DNA of 19,832 nt from Sulfurospirillum sp. (lineage in GTDB: Bacteria > Campylobacterota > Campylobacteria > Campylobacterales > QNZT01), in NCBI GenBank assembly GCA_003978405.1, contig QNZU01000076.1:1-19832 (forward strand), in the 5' to 3' direction. The position numbers were made by a program, and so were the translations under genes. A model generated the notes under the pieces. It saw only the letters and a list, made by a program, of their open reading frames with translations, searched no databases and was not told the origin of the DNA. Positions within the stretch are counted from its first letter, which is position 1; every line of letters begins with the position of its first letter. Positions 6,979 to 14,797 of the stretch are shown piece by piece.

Positions 6979-9381
6979 TTGAGCAAAATAGCTTGTAGCC
7001 ATTGTCATCTTGAGTTTGATAAGAGTATGCTTATTTTTGAAAAAATTGATGGCAAAGATTGCTTTTTTTGCTGTAACGGTTGTCAAGGTGTTTATCATCT
7101 TCTAAAAGCTGAGGGCTTAGATGATTTTTATGACAGAGCCAAAGATACAAAGCTAAATCCGGCAAAAGTGGATTTGAGTGATTTGGATCGTTTTGATATG
7201 GAGGGGTTTAAAAAGAGATATGTTAAAGAGGATGATGGTTTTTGTAGTATCTCACTCATTATTGAGGGTATTCACTGCAGTGCCTGTGTATGGCTAAATG
7301 AGAGAGTTTTGCACAAAGCAGATGGTATTATAGAGGCACAAATCAACTTTACTACCCACAAAGCAAAAATCGTTTGGGATGATGATGTGATAAAACTCTC
7401 CAAGATTATCGAGTTGATTCGCTCAATCGGATATGATGCCTACCCATATGATGCCTCACTTCAAGAAGAGAGAGCCAATAAAAAAAGAAAAGAGTACTAC
7501 ATCAGACTACTTGTTGGAGTATTTGCCACAATGAATGTGATGTGGTTGGCAATCGCTCAATATGCCGGATATTTTACAGGTATTGACGATGAGCATAAAA
7601 AGATTTTGCAAATTGCACAGTTTGTCTTGGCTACTCCTACTCTTTTTTATACCGGTTGGGTCTATTTTAAGGGTGCATACTATGGTCTTAAAAATAGATT
7701 TATCAATATGGATTTTTTAGTCATTACTGGAGCATTGCTTACATACATATACTCTATTTATGCGATGATTAGTGGAGATGGTGAGACATATTTTGAATCT
7801 ACTATCATGATTATCACTTTTGTATTTGTAGGAAAATATCTTGAGATTTTGAGCAAAAAAAGTGCTATTGATACGATGGATCATCTAAGAAGTTCACTTC
7901 CTACAGAGGTGATCGTGATAAAAGATGATGCGAAGTTGCCAATCTTAGTCGAGAATGTCAAAGAGGGTGATATCATAGAGATTAAGCCAGGAGAGAAGAT
8001 AGTAATTGATGGTGAAATTTTGCAAGGATGTGGAAACTTTGACGAATCAAGTATCACTGGAGAGAGTGGGGCGGTTTATAAGTGCCAAAAAGATACTCTT
8101 TTTAGTGGTACCATAAATCTTGATTCTGTTATTAGATACAAGGCTCTCAAAAGATATTCTGATTCAATGCTTAGCAATATAGTTTCACTTTTGGAAGAGG
8201 CTTTGAGCAAAAAGCCAAAGATTGAAAAACTGGCAAATCAGATTTCAGGCTACTTTTCAGTAACGATTTTAGTAATTGCTATTTTGACATTTGCCGGATG
8301 GCTCTATTTTAACGGCAGTTTTGAGAGGGCTTTGATAGTAGCAATCTCTGTCATTGTAATAGCATGTCCATGTGCTTTGGGACTTGCAACTCCGATGGCG
8401 ACATTGGTTGGAATTGCTACAGCATCCAAAAAAGGTATTTTGTTTAAAGAGGCCGGTTTTTTAGAATCTTTGGCAAAGTGTGATACTGTTGTTTTTGATA
8501 AAACAGGAACTCTAACCAAAGCGAAGCCAAAAGTTGTTAAAAGTGTGCAGATAAAAGAGTTTGACAAATCTCTTCTTTATTCACTACTAATGAGTTCAAA
8601 CCACCCAATCAGCAAAGGGGTTGCAGAATTTTTTGGCACTAAAGAGGATTTAAAAGAGTATAAGCTTGATGATATAAAACAGATAGAGGCAAAGGGATTA
8701 AGTGCAACTTACAAGGGGGTTGAACTTCTTGGAGGGAGTGAAAAGCTCTTTTTAAAAGAGCAGTTAAAAGATATGAAAGTCAAATCAAATCAGAGTATAT
8801 TTATTTTTAGTATCGACAAACAGATTGTTGCGATCTATTATCTTGAAGATCAGATAAAAGAGGGTGCAAAAGAGGTGATTGAAAAACTAAAACAAGATGG
8901 GCTGGATATTGTGATGCTAACAGGAGATAATGAAAGTGTGGCCAAAAAAGTTGCAAAAACTTTGGGAATAAAAAAGTTCAAAGCATCAATGTTTCCGACA
9001 GACAAAGCCAAATATATCGATGATTTGCATAAAAAATCCCACAGGGTTGTGATGGTGGGTGATGGGATAAATGATGCTTTGGTACTAGCTAAAAGTGATA
9101 TTGCAATAGCAATGGGTAGTGGAGCTGATATAAGTATAGAGGTGAGTGATGTGGTGCTACTAAATGATGATATGAACTCGCTCTATAATGCTTACAAGAT
9201 TGCCAAAAAGACATATACAAATATCAAAGAGAATTTGATATTATCTCTTTTATACAACCTTATCACTATACCAATTGCTGTAATGGGATATGTGATACCT
9301 CTGGTTGCAGCTTTGTCAATGTCACTTAGTTCACTGTTGGTTGTCTTTAATGCATTTAGAATCAAAAGGAGTTTGAAGTGA
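6979..9381 (+). CDS. ccoI: Copper-translocating P-type ATPase, CcoI type (cbb3 oxidase biogenesis)
   Basis: CcoI exports copper needed to assemble the CuB centre of cytochrome cbb3 oxidase. The 800 residues begin with a cysteine-rich domain (C6, C9, C28, C31, C32, C35) that is typical of the CcoI/FixI group and absent from ordinary CopA. Next comes an HMA domain with GIHCSAC (C100, C103). The membrane CPC motif is at 463-465, the phosphorylation motif DKTGT starts at D507, then come an HP motif (SNHPIS), MLTGDN and the hinge GDGINDA. The start is TTG at 6979 with AAGGAT six bases upstream. It overlaps ccoS by four bases (GTGA), which supports the CcoI rather than CopA role. The structural genes ccoNOPQ are not in the window. 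Confidence 0.94.
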   Translation: MSKIACSHCHLEFDKSMLIFEKIDGKDCFFCCNGCQGVYHLLKAEGLDDFYDRAKDTKLNPAKVDLSDLDRFDMEGFKKRYVKEDDGFCSISLIIEGIHCSACVWLNERVLHKADGIIEAQINFTTHKAKIVWDDDVIKLSKIIELIRSIGYDAYPYDASLQEERANKKRKEYYIRLLVGVFATMNVMWLAIAQYAGYFTGIDDEHKKILQIAQFVLATPTLFYTGWVYFKGAYYGLKNRFINMDFLVITGALLTYIYSIYAMISGDGETYFESTIMIITFVFVGKYLEILSKKSAIDTMDHLRSSLPTEVIVIKDDAKLPILVENVKEGDIIEIKPGEKIVIDGEILQGCGNFDESSITGESGAVYKCQKDTLFSGTINLDSVIRYKALKRYSDSMLSNIVSLLEEALSKKPKIEKLANQISGYFSVTILVIAILTFAGWLYFNGSFERALIVAISVIVIACPCALGLATPMATLVGIATASKKGILFKEAGFLESLAKCDTVVFDKTGTLTKAKPKVVKSVQIKEFDKSLLYSLLMSSNHPISKGVAEFFGTKEDLKEYKLDDIKQIEAKGLSATYKGVELLGGSEKLFLKEQLKDMKVKSNQSIFIFSIDKQIVAIYYLEDQIKEGAKEVIEKLKQDGLDIVMLTGDNESVAKKVAKTLGIKKFKASMFPTDKAKYIDDLHKKSHRVVMVGDGINDALVLAKSDIAIAMGSGADISIEVSDVVLLNDDMNSLYNAYKIAKKTYTNIKENLILSLLYNLITIPIAVMGYVIPLVAALSMSLSSLLVVFNAFRIKRSLK

Positions 9382-9605
9382 GTGGAAATATTTTAAGTAT
9401 GATGATAGGAATATCTACTTTTTTGGGAGCTTTGGGACTATTTGCCCTGATTTGGGGGATTAAAACCGGACAGTTTGATGATAAACATAAGTTTCTAGAA
9501 GCTACAAAGTTTGATGACGAAGATGCCTTAAATGATGCAGTGATGATGGAAAAAAGAAAAGAGCAAAAACGAATAAGAGAAAAAAATTACTCACCGCCTG
9601 ATTAA
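9378..9605 (+). CDS. ccoS: Cytochrome cbb3 oxidase assembly protein CcoS
   Basis: This 75-residue membrane protein is required for cbb3 oxidase to receive its cofactors. One N-terminal membrane helix (about residues 5-27) is followed by the family signature FALIWGIKTGQFDD and a charged cytoplasmic tail. GTG at 9378 overlaps the ccoI stop (GTGA), indicating coupled translation. The stop TAA runs directly into a long palindrome. The tail, rich in lysine, arginine and glutamate, is longer than in some homologues and probably variable. Confidence 0.9.
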   Translation: MSGNILSMMIGISTFLGALGLFALIWGIKTGQFDDKHKFLEATKFDDEDALNDAVMMEKRKEQKRIREKNYSPPD

Positions 9606-9771
9606 ACCCAAATCTTGCATTAGGTATTACCAAATCTAAGCGAATCTTGTAGTATAGGGTTTTAGTTAAAATTTTTGAATTACCAAACAGGTAGTCCTGC
9701 AAATTTTAACTAAAACCCTATAACTCAATCTTTATCTAATCTTTGGCAACATCTAATGCAAAATTTGGGTT
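9605..9771. repeat. 167-nt nested long palindrome downstream of ccoS
   Basis: Outer arms 9605-9623 and 9753-9771 match as reverse complements in 18 of 19 positions (AACCCAAAT...CATTAG). Inner arms 9653-9674 and 9701-9722 match perfectly over 22 bp (TATAGGGTTTTAG...). The flanks between outer and inner arms are nearly equal (29 and 30 nt) and share further partial complementarity. The 26-nt loop holds TACC-aaaca-GGTA and CAGG-tagt-CCTG alternatives. The outer left arm starts at the last base of the ccoS stop codon. It may terminate ccoS transcription, but its length and nesting suggest a miniature inverted-repeat element. The rest of this 281-bp intergenic stretch holds only the promoter of the next gene. 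Confidence 0.8.
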
Positions 9772-9840
9772 AAAAAATTTCTTTGAATGTGCTTAAAAAA
9801 TATAGATTAAAATTAAGCAAATCTCATATTTAATGATGAT

Positions 9841-9852
9841 TGATTATAATCA
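9841..9852 (+). promoter_or_regulatory. Promoter of TPR gene: -10 TATAAT inside a 12-bp palindrome
   Basis: TATAAT (9845-9850) sits within the perfect palindrome TGATTATAATCA. Transcription would begin near 9857, leaving a leader of about 30 nt with GGGGTGGG before the TTG start. The palindrome overlapping the -10 could be an operator, or chance in AT-rich DNA. Confidence 0.5.
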
Positions 9853-9886
9853 CTTAGCATTTGATATTTAATTTTGGGGTGGGCAA

Positions 9887-10627
9887 TTGATCGGTCAGCA
9901 TAAATCTTTTTTTAGTATTGTTACTCTGCTATTTGGCTTAAATGCTCTAAATGCCTCAACCCCTATGACTTGTGAAGATAATTACTATTTTAACAGAGTT
10001 GAAGATAAAAATATTGAAAATAGTCTAAAAAATGAACTGAAAAAAAATCCAAATGATGTCAGTTGTATTATAAAACTGGCTTCATACTATCTAAAAAACG
10101 GTTATGCTTCAAAAGGATTTAGACTCATATCAAAAGCATACTCAATAGATCCACAATATGTTAAAAGTAAAAATATTGCAAAAATTTTAGACCTCGCACT
10201 AAGACTTACAAGATTGGAAGACTTGGCAAAAAAGAGTAATGACAAAAGACTCTTTAACGAACTGGGAAAGACCTATTATGACATGGGAATATTTACTGAT
10301 GCACTAGAAGCTTTCAAGAGTAGTCTACTTATTGATCCAAATCAAATAGATATTAAAGTTTTAGAGGCTCTTTGTCTGGGCAATACAGGTCATATGAAAG
10401 AAGCAGCAAAAATTTTAAAAGAGGTACTAGATAAAAAACCTTATCACTTTTATGCAAACTACTATTATGGGAAAATTCTAAAAAATGAGTTAAACAAAGA
10501 GAAAGAAGCTCAAGCATACCTAATGGCAGCAGAGTATGTTTTAGAAAATCTACATCCAAAATTTAAAACCGATGAAGAGAGAGAATTTATACAAAGGGAT
10601 TTGACTCATGAGCTCAAGGAGAGATAG
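9887..10627 (+). CDS. Periplasmic TPR-repeat protein
   Basis: This is a 246-residue exported protein. Residues 1-24 form a signal peptide ending ALNA, followed by STPMTCEDNYY in the mature chain. At least four helical repeats follow. Repeat-like units lie near 55-90, 123-156 (with YYDMGIFTDALEAFKSSL), 157-190 (GHMKEAAKILKEVL) and 193-225, with DP at helix ends. These are tetratricopeptide repeats used for protein-protein contact. Partner and role are unknown. TTG at 9887 is chosen because GGGGTGG lies just upstream and it gives a complete signal peptide; no better start exists. The last 20 bases overlap gmhB, so the two are probably co-transcribed, suggesting but not proving an envelope role. 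Confidence 0.82.
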   Translation: MIGQHKSFFSIVTLLFGLNALNASTPMTCEDNYYFNRVEDKNIENSLKNELKKNPNDVSCIIKLASYYLKNGYASKGFRLISKAYSIDPQYVKSKNIAKILDLALRLTRLEDLAKKSNDKRLFNELGKTYYDMGIFTDALEAFKSSLLIDPNQIDIKVLEALCLGNTGHMKEAAKILKEVLDKKPYHFYANYYYGKILKNELNKEKEAQAYLMAAEYVLENLHPKFKTDEEREFIQRDLTHELKER

Positions 10628-11123
10628 AGCTATTTTTTTGGATCGTGATGGTGTGATCAATATCGATAAAGAGTATCTTTACAAAATAGAGGATTTTGAG
10701 TTTGTTGATGGCATATTTGATCTGATCAAATCTTTTCAAGAGTCTGGTTATATGCCTATTGTTGTAACTAACCAATCAGGAATTGCAAGAGGATACTACA
10801 CTCAAGAAGATTATATGAAGTTGAGTGAATTTATGGTCAATGAGTTCTTAAAAAAGGGCATTAAAATAGAAGCTGTATATCATTGCCCCCACTCTCCAGA
10901 TGATGATTGTAGATGTAGAAAACCAAGAAGCGGGATGTTTAGTGCAGCTAAAAGTGCATTTAAATTAGATATGAAAAACTCTATCATGATAGGTGACAAA
11001 GATAGTGATATGTTAGCAGCTCTTAGAGCAAAAGTGGGAAGAAGGGTTCTTTTTGGTAAAGATAAAATATCAAAAAATGCTACTGAAATAGCAGAAAGTT
11101 TAAAAGAGATAAGACCAAGCTAA
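10608..11123 (+). CDS. gmhB: D-glycero-D-manno-heptose 1,7-bisphosphate 7-phosphatase
   Basis: GmhB removes the C7 phosphate from heptose bisphosphate in the pathway to ADP-heptose, the precursor of lipopolysaccharide inner core and, in some species, of surface glycans. It is a HAD-superfamily phosphatase of 171 residues. The nucleophile motif is LDRDGVIN with D12 and D14; VTNQSGIARG and MIGDKDSDM supply the later HAD motifs. The zinc-binding insertion CPHSPDDDCRC (C93, H95, C101, C103) is diagnostic for GmhB and the related histidinol phosphatase domain. The ATG lies within the end of the TPR gene, with AAGGGA nine bases upstream. No other heptose pathway gene is in view. A terminator covers the stop codon. 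Confidence 0.92.
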   Translation: MSSRRDRAIFLDRDGVINIDKEYLYKIEDFEFVDGIFDLIKSFQESGYMPIVVTNQSGIARGYYTQEDYMKLSEFMVNEFLKKGIKIEAVYHCPHSPDDDCRCRKPRSGMFSAAKSAFKLDMKNSIMIGDKDSDMLAALRAKVGRRVLFGKDKISKNATEIAESLKEIRPS

Positions 11124-11136
11124 AGCTTGATCTTTT
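11111..11136 (+). terminator. Intrinsic terminator of gmhB
   Basis: AAGACCAAGCT and AGCTTGATCTT pair with one mismatch around the gmhB TAA stop, and the hairpin is followed by TTTT (11133-11136). It lies in the 17-bp gap between convergent genes and may act in both directions. Confidence 0.55.
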
Positions 11137-11140
11137 CAAG

Positions 11141-11857
11141 TTATTTGTTTGTGAAATACTCTTTTGTTGCTGTAGCAGTCTGTCCGTCATTATCAGTAAC
11201 AGTCAATTTTGCTACGATTTTATAAGCTTTTGGACAAACATGGATATCATGACCACTCATAACATCTTCAGTACAATTTCTGTAAGGAACTTCATTTCCG
11301 TTCTCATCTATTGCATAACTTTGAATATCCCATTTACACTCTACTATCTCATCTCCACTTCCCAAGTTGTCGTTGTCATGTGAGTTAGCACAAGAGAATG
11401 TATGTAGTGAATAAGCTGAGAGATCACTATCATTACTCAAATCAATCACTGCCGTAGGCAATACAGGTGTATTTGTATTTTCACCAAGAACCGTGATAGT
11501 TTTACACTCTGTATTAGCTGAAGGATTATTATCGTTATCTGTTACAGTCAAACAAACCTCATGATCTCCAGGAGTGTTAAATGTAAAAGTAGGAGTTTTA
11601 TCAGTTGATACCTCTTTACCATCAACCATCCACTTGTATGCAACTACTGTTCCATCTCTATCGCTACTTGCGATACCATTTACTGTTACAGACTGTCCTA
11701 ATTGAATTATTGTCTGATCCTCAATACCAGTTATTGTTGCAACGGGAGGAATACCTACTGCATTCACTACAGGAGCATCTTTACAACAAGAACTGCTTCC
11801 ACCACAACCACTAAACACAGCCGCCAAAACCAATGAACTTAGTAAAATTTTTTTCAT
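11141..11857 (-). CDS. PKD-domain lipoprotein
   Basis: This is a predicted lipoprotein of 238 residues. The signal sequence MKKILLSSLVLAAV ends in the lipobox FSGC, with lipidated C18 followed by a cysteine- and serine-rich stretch (GGSSSCC). ATG at 11857 is used: AAGGAAG lies six bases upstream, and the ten codons before it in the open frame spoil the signal peptide. Residues about 37-120 form a PKD/Ig-like fold with YKWMVDGKEV, GDHEVCLTVTDND and SDRDGTV. Residues 130-238 look like a second, cysteine-containing copy ending KLTVTDNDGQTATATKEY. Such domains are surface-exposed binding or spacer modules; the ligand is unknown. It lies 97 bp downstream of the OmpA-like gene on the same strand. 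A weak -10 (TATACT, 11932-11927) lies in that gap. Confidence 0.85.
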   Translation of the reverse strand: MKKILLSSLVLAAVFSGCGGSSSCCKDAPVVNAVGIPPVATITGIEDQTIIQLGQSVTVNGIASSDRDGTVVAYKWMVDGKEVSTDKTPTFTFNTPGDHEVCLTVTDNDNNPSANTECKTITVLGENTNTPVLPTAVIDLSNDSDLSAYSLHTFSCANSHDNDNLGSGDEIVECKWDIQSYAIDENGNEVPYRNCTEDVMSGHDIHVCPKAYKIVAKLTVTDNDGQTATATKEYFTNK

Positions 11858-11954
11858 TTCAACTTCCTTTAAAATTAATGTAAACAAAATTTGTTTTTAA
11901 GCTTAGATAAACTTAAACTTGTTAACAGTATAATTTTTTAAACTTAAAATTGAC

Positions 11955-12668
11955 TTAAATACATTGATTAACAACAAAGTTTTCGTTTGGATATAGAAAA
12001 ATCTCCACTCTTCTGTTTAAAGCCATGTTTTTTTCATCACTATTTGGAACAATTGGTTTGTCGTAAGAGCAACCCTTTTTATAGACTCTATTTGGTATTC
12101 CACTCTCTTTAATGATTCTTGCTACACTCAATGCTCTTCTTTCTGAAAGCTTTTGATTGTATGAGTGACTTCCTCTATTGTCTGTGTGTCCAACAACTTG
12201 AATGATTGTAGATGGATAGTTTCTTAAAACACCTATCATCTTTCTAACCTTATATCTTGCAGATGCTGTTAGTTTGTCTGAATTTGTTGGGAACATCATA
12301 GATTCACGAAAAGTGATCTTTACATAATTATTAGTATTTGTAACAATGATATCATCAGGGGAGTTGATCTCAGCTTCAGGAGCATTATTTACATTTGTAT
12401 CAAGAACTTGAGCTATCTCTTTTGCCTGTTGGTCTATATTGTAGCCAATCACTCCTCCAACAATTCCTCCAATTGTAGCTCCTACAGCTGCTCTTTTTGC
12501 TTTGTTACCCTTACCTGTAACAGTTCCTAAAATTGCTCCGGTAACCGCTCCGATTGCTGCACCTTTTTTAGTATTTTGACCTTGAACTACCTGAGGCATC
12601 TGTGAAACACATCCACCTAAAAGCACGCTAATCAAAGACAATGATAGTAAAGTTTTAAACTTTTTCAT
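11955..12668 (-). CDS. OmpA-family lipoprotein with glycine-zipper region
   Basis: This 237-residue outer-membrane lipoprotein probably anchors the outer membrane to peptidoglycan. The signal peptide ends in lipobox LGGC (C20). Residues about 36-76 form a glycine-zipper segment (AAIGAVTGAILGTVTG and GGIVGGVIGY), likely membrane-inserting. The C-terminal OmpA/Pal-like domain, from about 110, carries VVGHTDNRG, LSERRALSV and MALNRRVEIFL, the peptidoglycan-binding signature. This order matches the YiaD/Lpp-like OmpA lipoproteins rather than Pal itself. The ATG is preceded by AAGGATC, and a strong -10 lies upstream. The PKD lipoprotein follows on the same strand. Confidence 0.9.
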   Translation of the reverse strand: MKKFKTLLSLSLISVLLGGCVSQMPQVVQGQNTKKGAAIGAVTGAILGTVTGKGNKAKRAAVGATIGGIVGGVIGYNIDQQAKEIAQVLDTNVNNAPEAEINSPDDIIVTNTNNYVKITFRESMMFPTNSDKLTASARYKVRKMIGVLRNYPSTIIQVVGHTDNRGSHSYNQKLSERRALSVARIIKESGIPNRVYKKGCSYDKPIVPNSDEKNMALNRRVEIFLYPNENFVVNQCI

Positions 12669-12700
12669 TTTGATCCTTTTATTTATTTGATTATTTGTTG

Positions 12701-12706
12701 ATTATA
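12701..12706 (-). promoter_or_regulatory. -10 element of the OmpA-like lipoprotein gene
   Basis: On the minus strand TATAAT (12706-12701) is preceded by ATGA. Transcription would start near 12694, giving a leader of about 26 nt with AAGGATC before the ATG. The upstream DNA is T/A-rich, as usual for Campylobacterota vegetative promoters. Confidence 0.5.
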
Positions 12707-12821
12707 TCATATATTTTTTAGATTAAAGTTCTTATGCTAGTTCTTGTGCTATTTGATGATATCATCTTACAATCCTCTTTGATATATAAGTGCATTTAGT
12801 TTTTTTAAAGAAAGCTTTGTG

Positions 12822-12827
12822 TAGAAT
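12822..12827 (+). promoter_or_regulatory. Possible -10 element of the ffh operon
   Basis: TAGAAT follows a T-rich stretch and lies 34 bases before the GTG of ffh. A leader of about 28 nt would contain AAGGAG. It would serve the whole ffh-rpsP-rplS cluster. The rest of the 193-bp gap between the divergent genes shows no other clear signal. Confidence 0.4.
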
Positions 12828-12861
12828 GTCGCACATTTTTAAAAAGCTATAAGGAGATTAA

Positions 12862-14208
12862 GTGTTTTCGGCTCTTACTGATTCGTTTAAAACTGCCATT
12901 AACAAGATGAGATTTGCCGATGATGAAAAATCATTAAAAAAAGCACTTGATGCTCTGAAGAAATCTCTGCTAAAAGCTGATGTCCATCATAAGGTGGTCA
13001 AAGAGCTTTTAAAGAGTGTAGAAAAAGATACTAAAGCAAAAGGAATTGGCAAAGAGAGCTTTTTATTGGCTCTTAAAAACAATTTAACCACTCTACTTAC
13101 AACTCCGGGTAATCAAGGATTTGTCTTTGCTTCAAAACCACCTACAAAAGTTTTGATGTGCGGACTTCAAGGTTCTGGAAAGACAACAACCACTGTCAAA
13201 CTAGCCGCATTCTTAAAAGGTAAGAAAAAAAAGGTTTTGGTAGCTGCTTGTGATCTTCAAAGAATGGCTGCAGTAGAACAGCTAAAACAGCTATGTGAAG
13301 CAAATGAGATAGATCTTTTTTATGATGAGAGTGGAAAAAGCCCGGTTGATGTTGCAAAGGATGCACTTAAAAGATCAATTGATGGGCTCTATGATGTGCT
13401 AATTGTTGATACAGCAGGGCGACTTGCAATTGATGAAGAGTTGATGGATGAGCTAAACAGTATCAAAAACAGTATTGATCCTGATGAAGTATTCTATGTG
13501 GCTGATTCTATGACAGGTCAAGATGCTGTTAGAAGTGCGAGTTCGTTTAATGAGAGACTGAGTATCAGTGGAGTTATTCTTAGTAAATATGATGGTGATA
13601 CCAAAGGTGGTGTAGCTCTTGGTATTGCTTCTCAGATTGGGATACCACTTAGATTTATCGGTGTTGGTGAAAAAGTTGCCGATTTGGAAAACTTCATACC
13701 AGATCGTGTGGTTAGCAGATTGATGGATGAGGGTGATTTAGAGGGATTGGCTGAAAAAACTGCCGATATCATAGATGAAAAAAAGGCGAAAAAATTCACT
13801 TCCAAGATCAAAAAGGGTCAATTTAACTTTAATGATTTTTTAGATCAGCTTGAGAGTATGAAAAAGCTTGGTAGCATGAAATCTCTAGTTGGTATGATTC
13901 CTGGAATGTCAGGAATGGCAAAACAGCTTGAAAATGTCGATCTTGATAACTCAGAAGAGATCAATAAAATAAAAGCTATGATATCATCTATGACAGTAAA
14001 AGAGAGAGAAAACCCTTCACTTTTGAATAATTCTAGAAAGAGAAGAATTGCAAGTGGTGCCGGACTCTCTCAAATAGAGGTAAACCGTTTTATCAAGCAG
14101 TTTAACAATGCAGCCAAAGTTGCGAAAAAATTTGCGGGTAAAAAGGGTATGAAAGATTTGCAAAATCTAATGAGTCAGGCAGGATCATTAAAAGGGATAC
14201 CAAGATAG
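12862..14208 (+). CDS. ffh: Signal recognition particle protein (SRP54 homologue)
   Basis: Ffh binds 4.5S RNA and signal sequences of nascent membrane proteins and delivers ribosomes to FtsY at the inner membrane. The 448 residues have an N-terminal helical bundle, then the GTPase domain with G1 GLQGSGKTT (101-109), DTAGR (183-187) and SKYDGDTKGG (from 241). The methionine-rich M domain includes GMIPGMSGM and the RNA-binding RKRRIASGAGLS. GTG at 12862 has AAGGAG six bases upstream. It opens the conserved ffh-rpsP-khpA-rimM-trmD-rplS order, although a 108-bp gap with a stable hairpin separates it from rpsP. Length and motifs are normal. Confidence 0.97.
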   Translation: MFSALTDSFKTAINKMRFADDEKSLKKALDALKKSLLKADVHHKVVKELLKSVEKDTKAKGIGKESFLLALKNNLTTLLTTPGNQGFVFASKPPTKVLMCGLQGSGKTTTTVKLAAFLKGKKKKVLVAACDLQRMAAVEQLKQLCEANEIDLFYDESGKSPVDVAKDALKRSIDGLYDVLIVDTAGRLAIDEELMDELNSIKNSIDPDEVFYVADSMTGQDAVRSASSFNERLSISGVILSKYDGDTKGGVALGIASQIGIPLRFIGVGEKVADLENFIPDRVVSRLMDEGDLEGLAEKTADIIDEKKAKKFTSKIKKGQFNFNDFLDQLESMKKLGSMKSLVGMIPGMSGMAKQLENVDLDNSEEINKIKAMISSMTVKERENPSLLNNSRKRRIASGAGLSQIEVNRFIKQFNNAAKVAKKFAGKKGMKDLQNLMSQAGSLKGIPR

Positions 14209-14214
14209 TTTGCT

Positions 14215-14262
14215 ATTTGAGGATATGAGTGCTATTGGTCGATGGTACTCATGTCCTCAAAT
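14215..14262 (+). other. Stable hairpin between ffh and rpsP
   Basis: Arms 14215-14230 and 14247-14262 form a 16-bp stem (ATTTGAGGA...) with one G-U pair and a 16-nt loop. It starts seven bases after the ffh stop. No T-run follows, so it may be an mRNA processing or stabilising hairpin that sets different levels of ffh and ribosomal protein message, or part of an rpsP leader, rather than a complete terminator. Confidence 0.65.
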
Positions 14263-14316
14263 TGGTGATTTCCGTCAAAATCGCTTTGAAAAACAAATTA
14301 AATTTAGGAGAAACAG

Positions 14317-14556
14317 ATGGCAACAGTAGTAAGATTGACAAGAATGGGTAGAAAAAAGAGACCTTTTTACAGAATTGTAGTAACTGACAGTAGAAAAAGA
14401 AGAGACAGTGGATGGATTGAGAGTATCGGGTACTACAACCCTCTAACAGAGCCTGAAACTATCAAGTTTGATAAAGAGAGACTTGAGTACTGGAAAAGTG
14501 TAGGTGCGAAACTTAGTGACAGGGTAAAAAGAATTACAGGTGAAAAAGTAAAATAA
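14317..14556 (+). CDS. rpsP: 30S ribosomal protein S16
   Basis: S16 is a small-subunit assembly protein. The 79 residues open with VVRLTRMGRKKRPFYRIV, the family hallmark, and contain DSRKRRDSGWIE and IGYYNPL. The strong site TAGGAG lies six bases before the ATG. KhpA begins one base after the stop, so translation is likely coupled. Confidence 0.98.
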   Translation: MATVVRLTRMGRKKRPFYRIVVTDSRKRRDSGWIESIGYYNPLTEPETIKFDKERLEYWKSVGAKLSDRVKRITGEKVK

Positions 14557-14557
14557 A

Positions 14558-14797
14558 ATGGTTGAAAAATTTCTAGAGACTTTTGCAAAGATGATAGCTG
14601 ATCATCCGCAAAAGATCAGAGTTGAAAGAGAAGATATTGATGATAGCTTCTGCACAATTACTCTCTTTGCCGATGAGAATGACACAGGTAAACTAATAGG
14701 CAAAAACGGCAAAATGATAAGCTCAATAAAGAGTGTCATCTCCGGTTGCAAAGCAAAAGAGAATAGATCTTACAGGATCAATATCCAAGCTCAATGA
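14558..14797 (+). CDS. khpA: KH-domain RNA-binding protein KhpA
   Basis: This is a 79-residue single KH-domain protein (YlqC family) with the RNA-contact loop GKLIGKNGKMI at 44-54. In Gram-positive bacteria KhpA pairs with KhpB/Jag and binds many RNAs. Its place between rpsP and rimM is conserved widely and supports a role near ribosome maturation. No KhpB is in the window. The ATG follows the rpsP stop by one base, and the stop overlaps the rimM ATG (ATGA). Identity is clear; its role in this phylum is less well known. Confidence 0.92.
   Translation: MVEKFLETFAKMIADHPQKIRVEREDIDDSFCTITLFADENDTGKLIGKNGKMISSIKSVISGCKAKENRSYRINIQAQ

Noticed and set aside
6594..6986. 130-codon open frame antisense to dgkA
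   Set aside because: It lies entirely across a clear dgkA. The translation is serine/isoleucine-rich without motifs, as expected from the reverse of a coding frame.
9502..9702. 66-codon minus-strand open frame over the end of ccoS
   Set aside because: It overlaps ccoS and half of the palindrome, and the predicted peptide has no family features.
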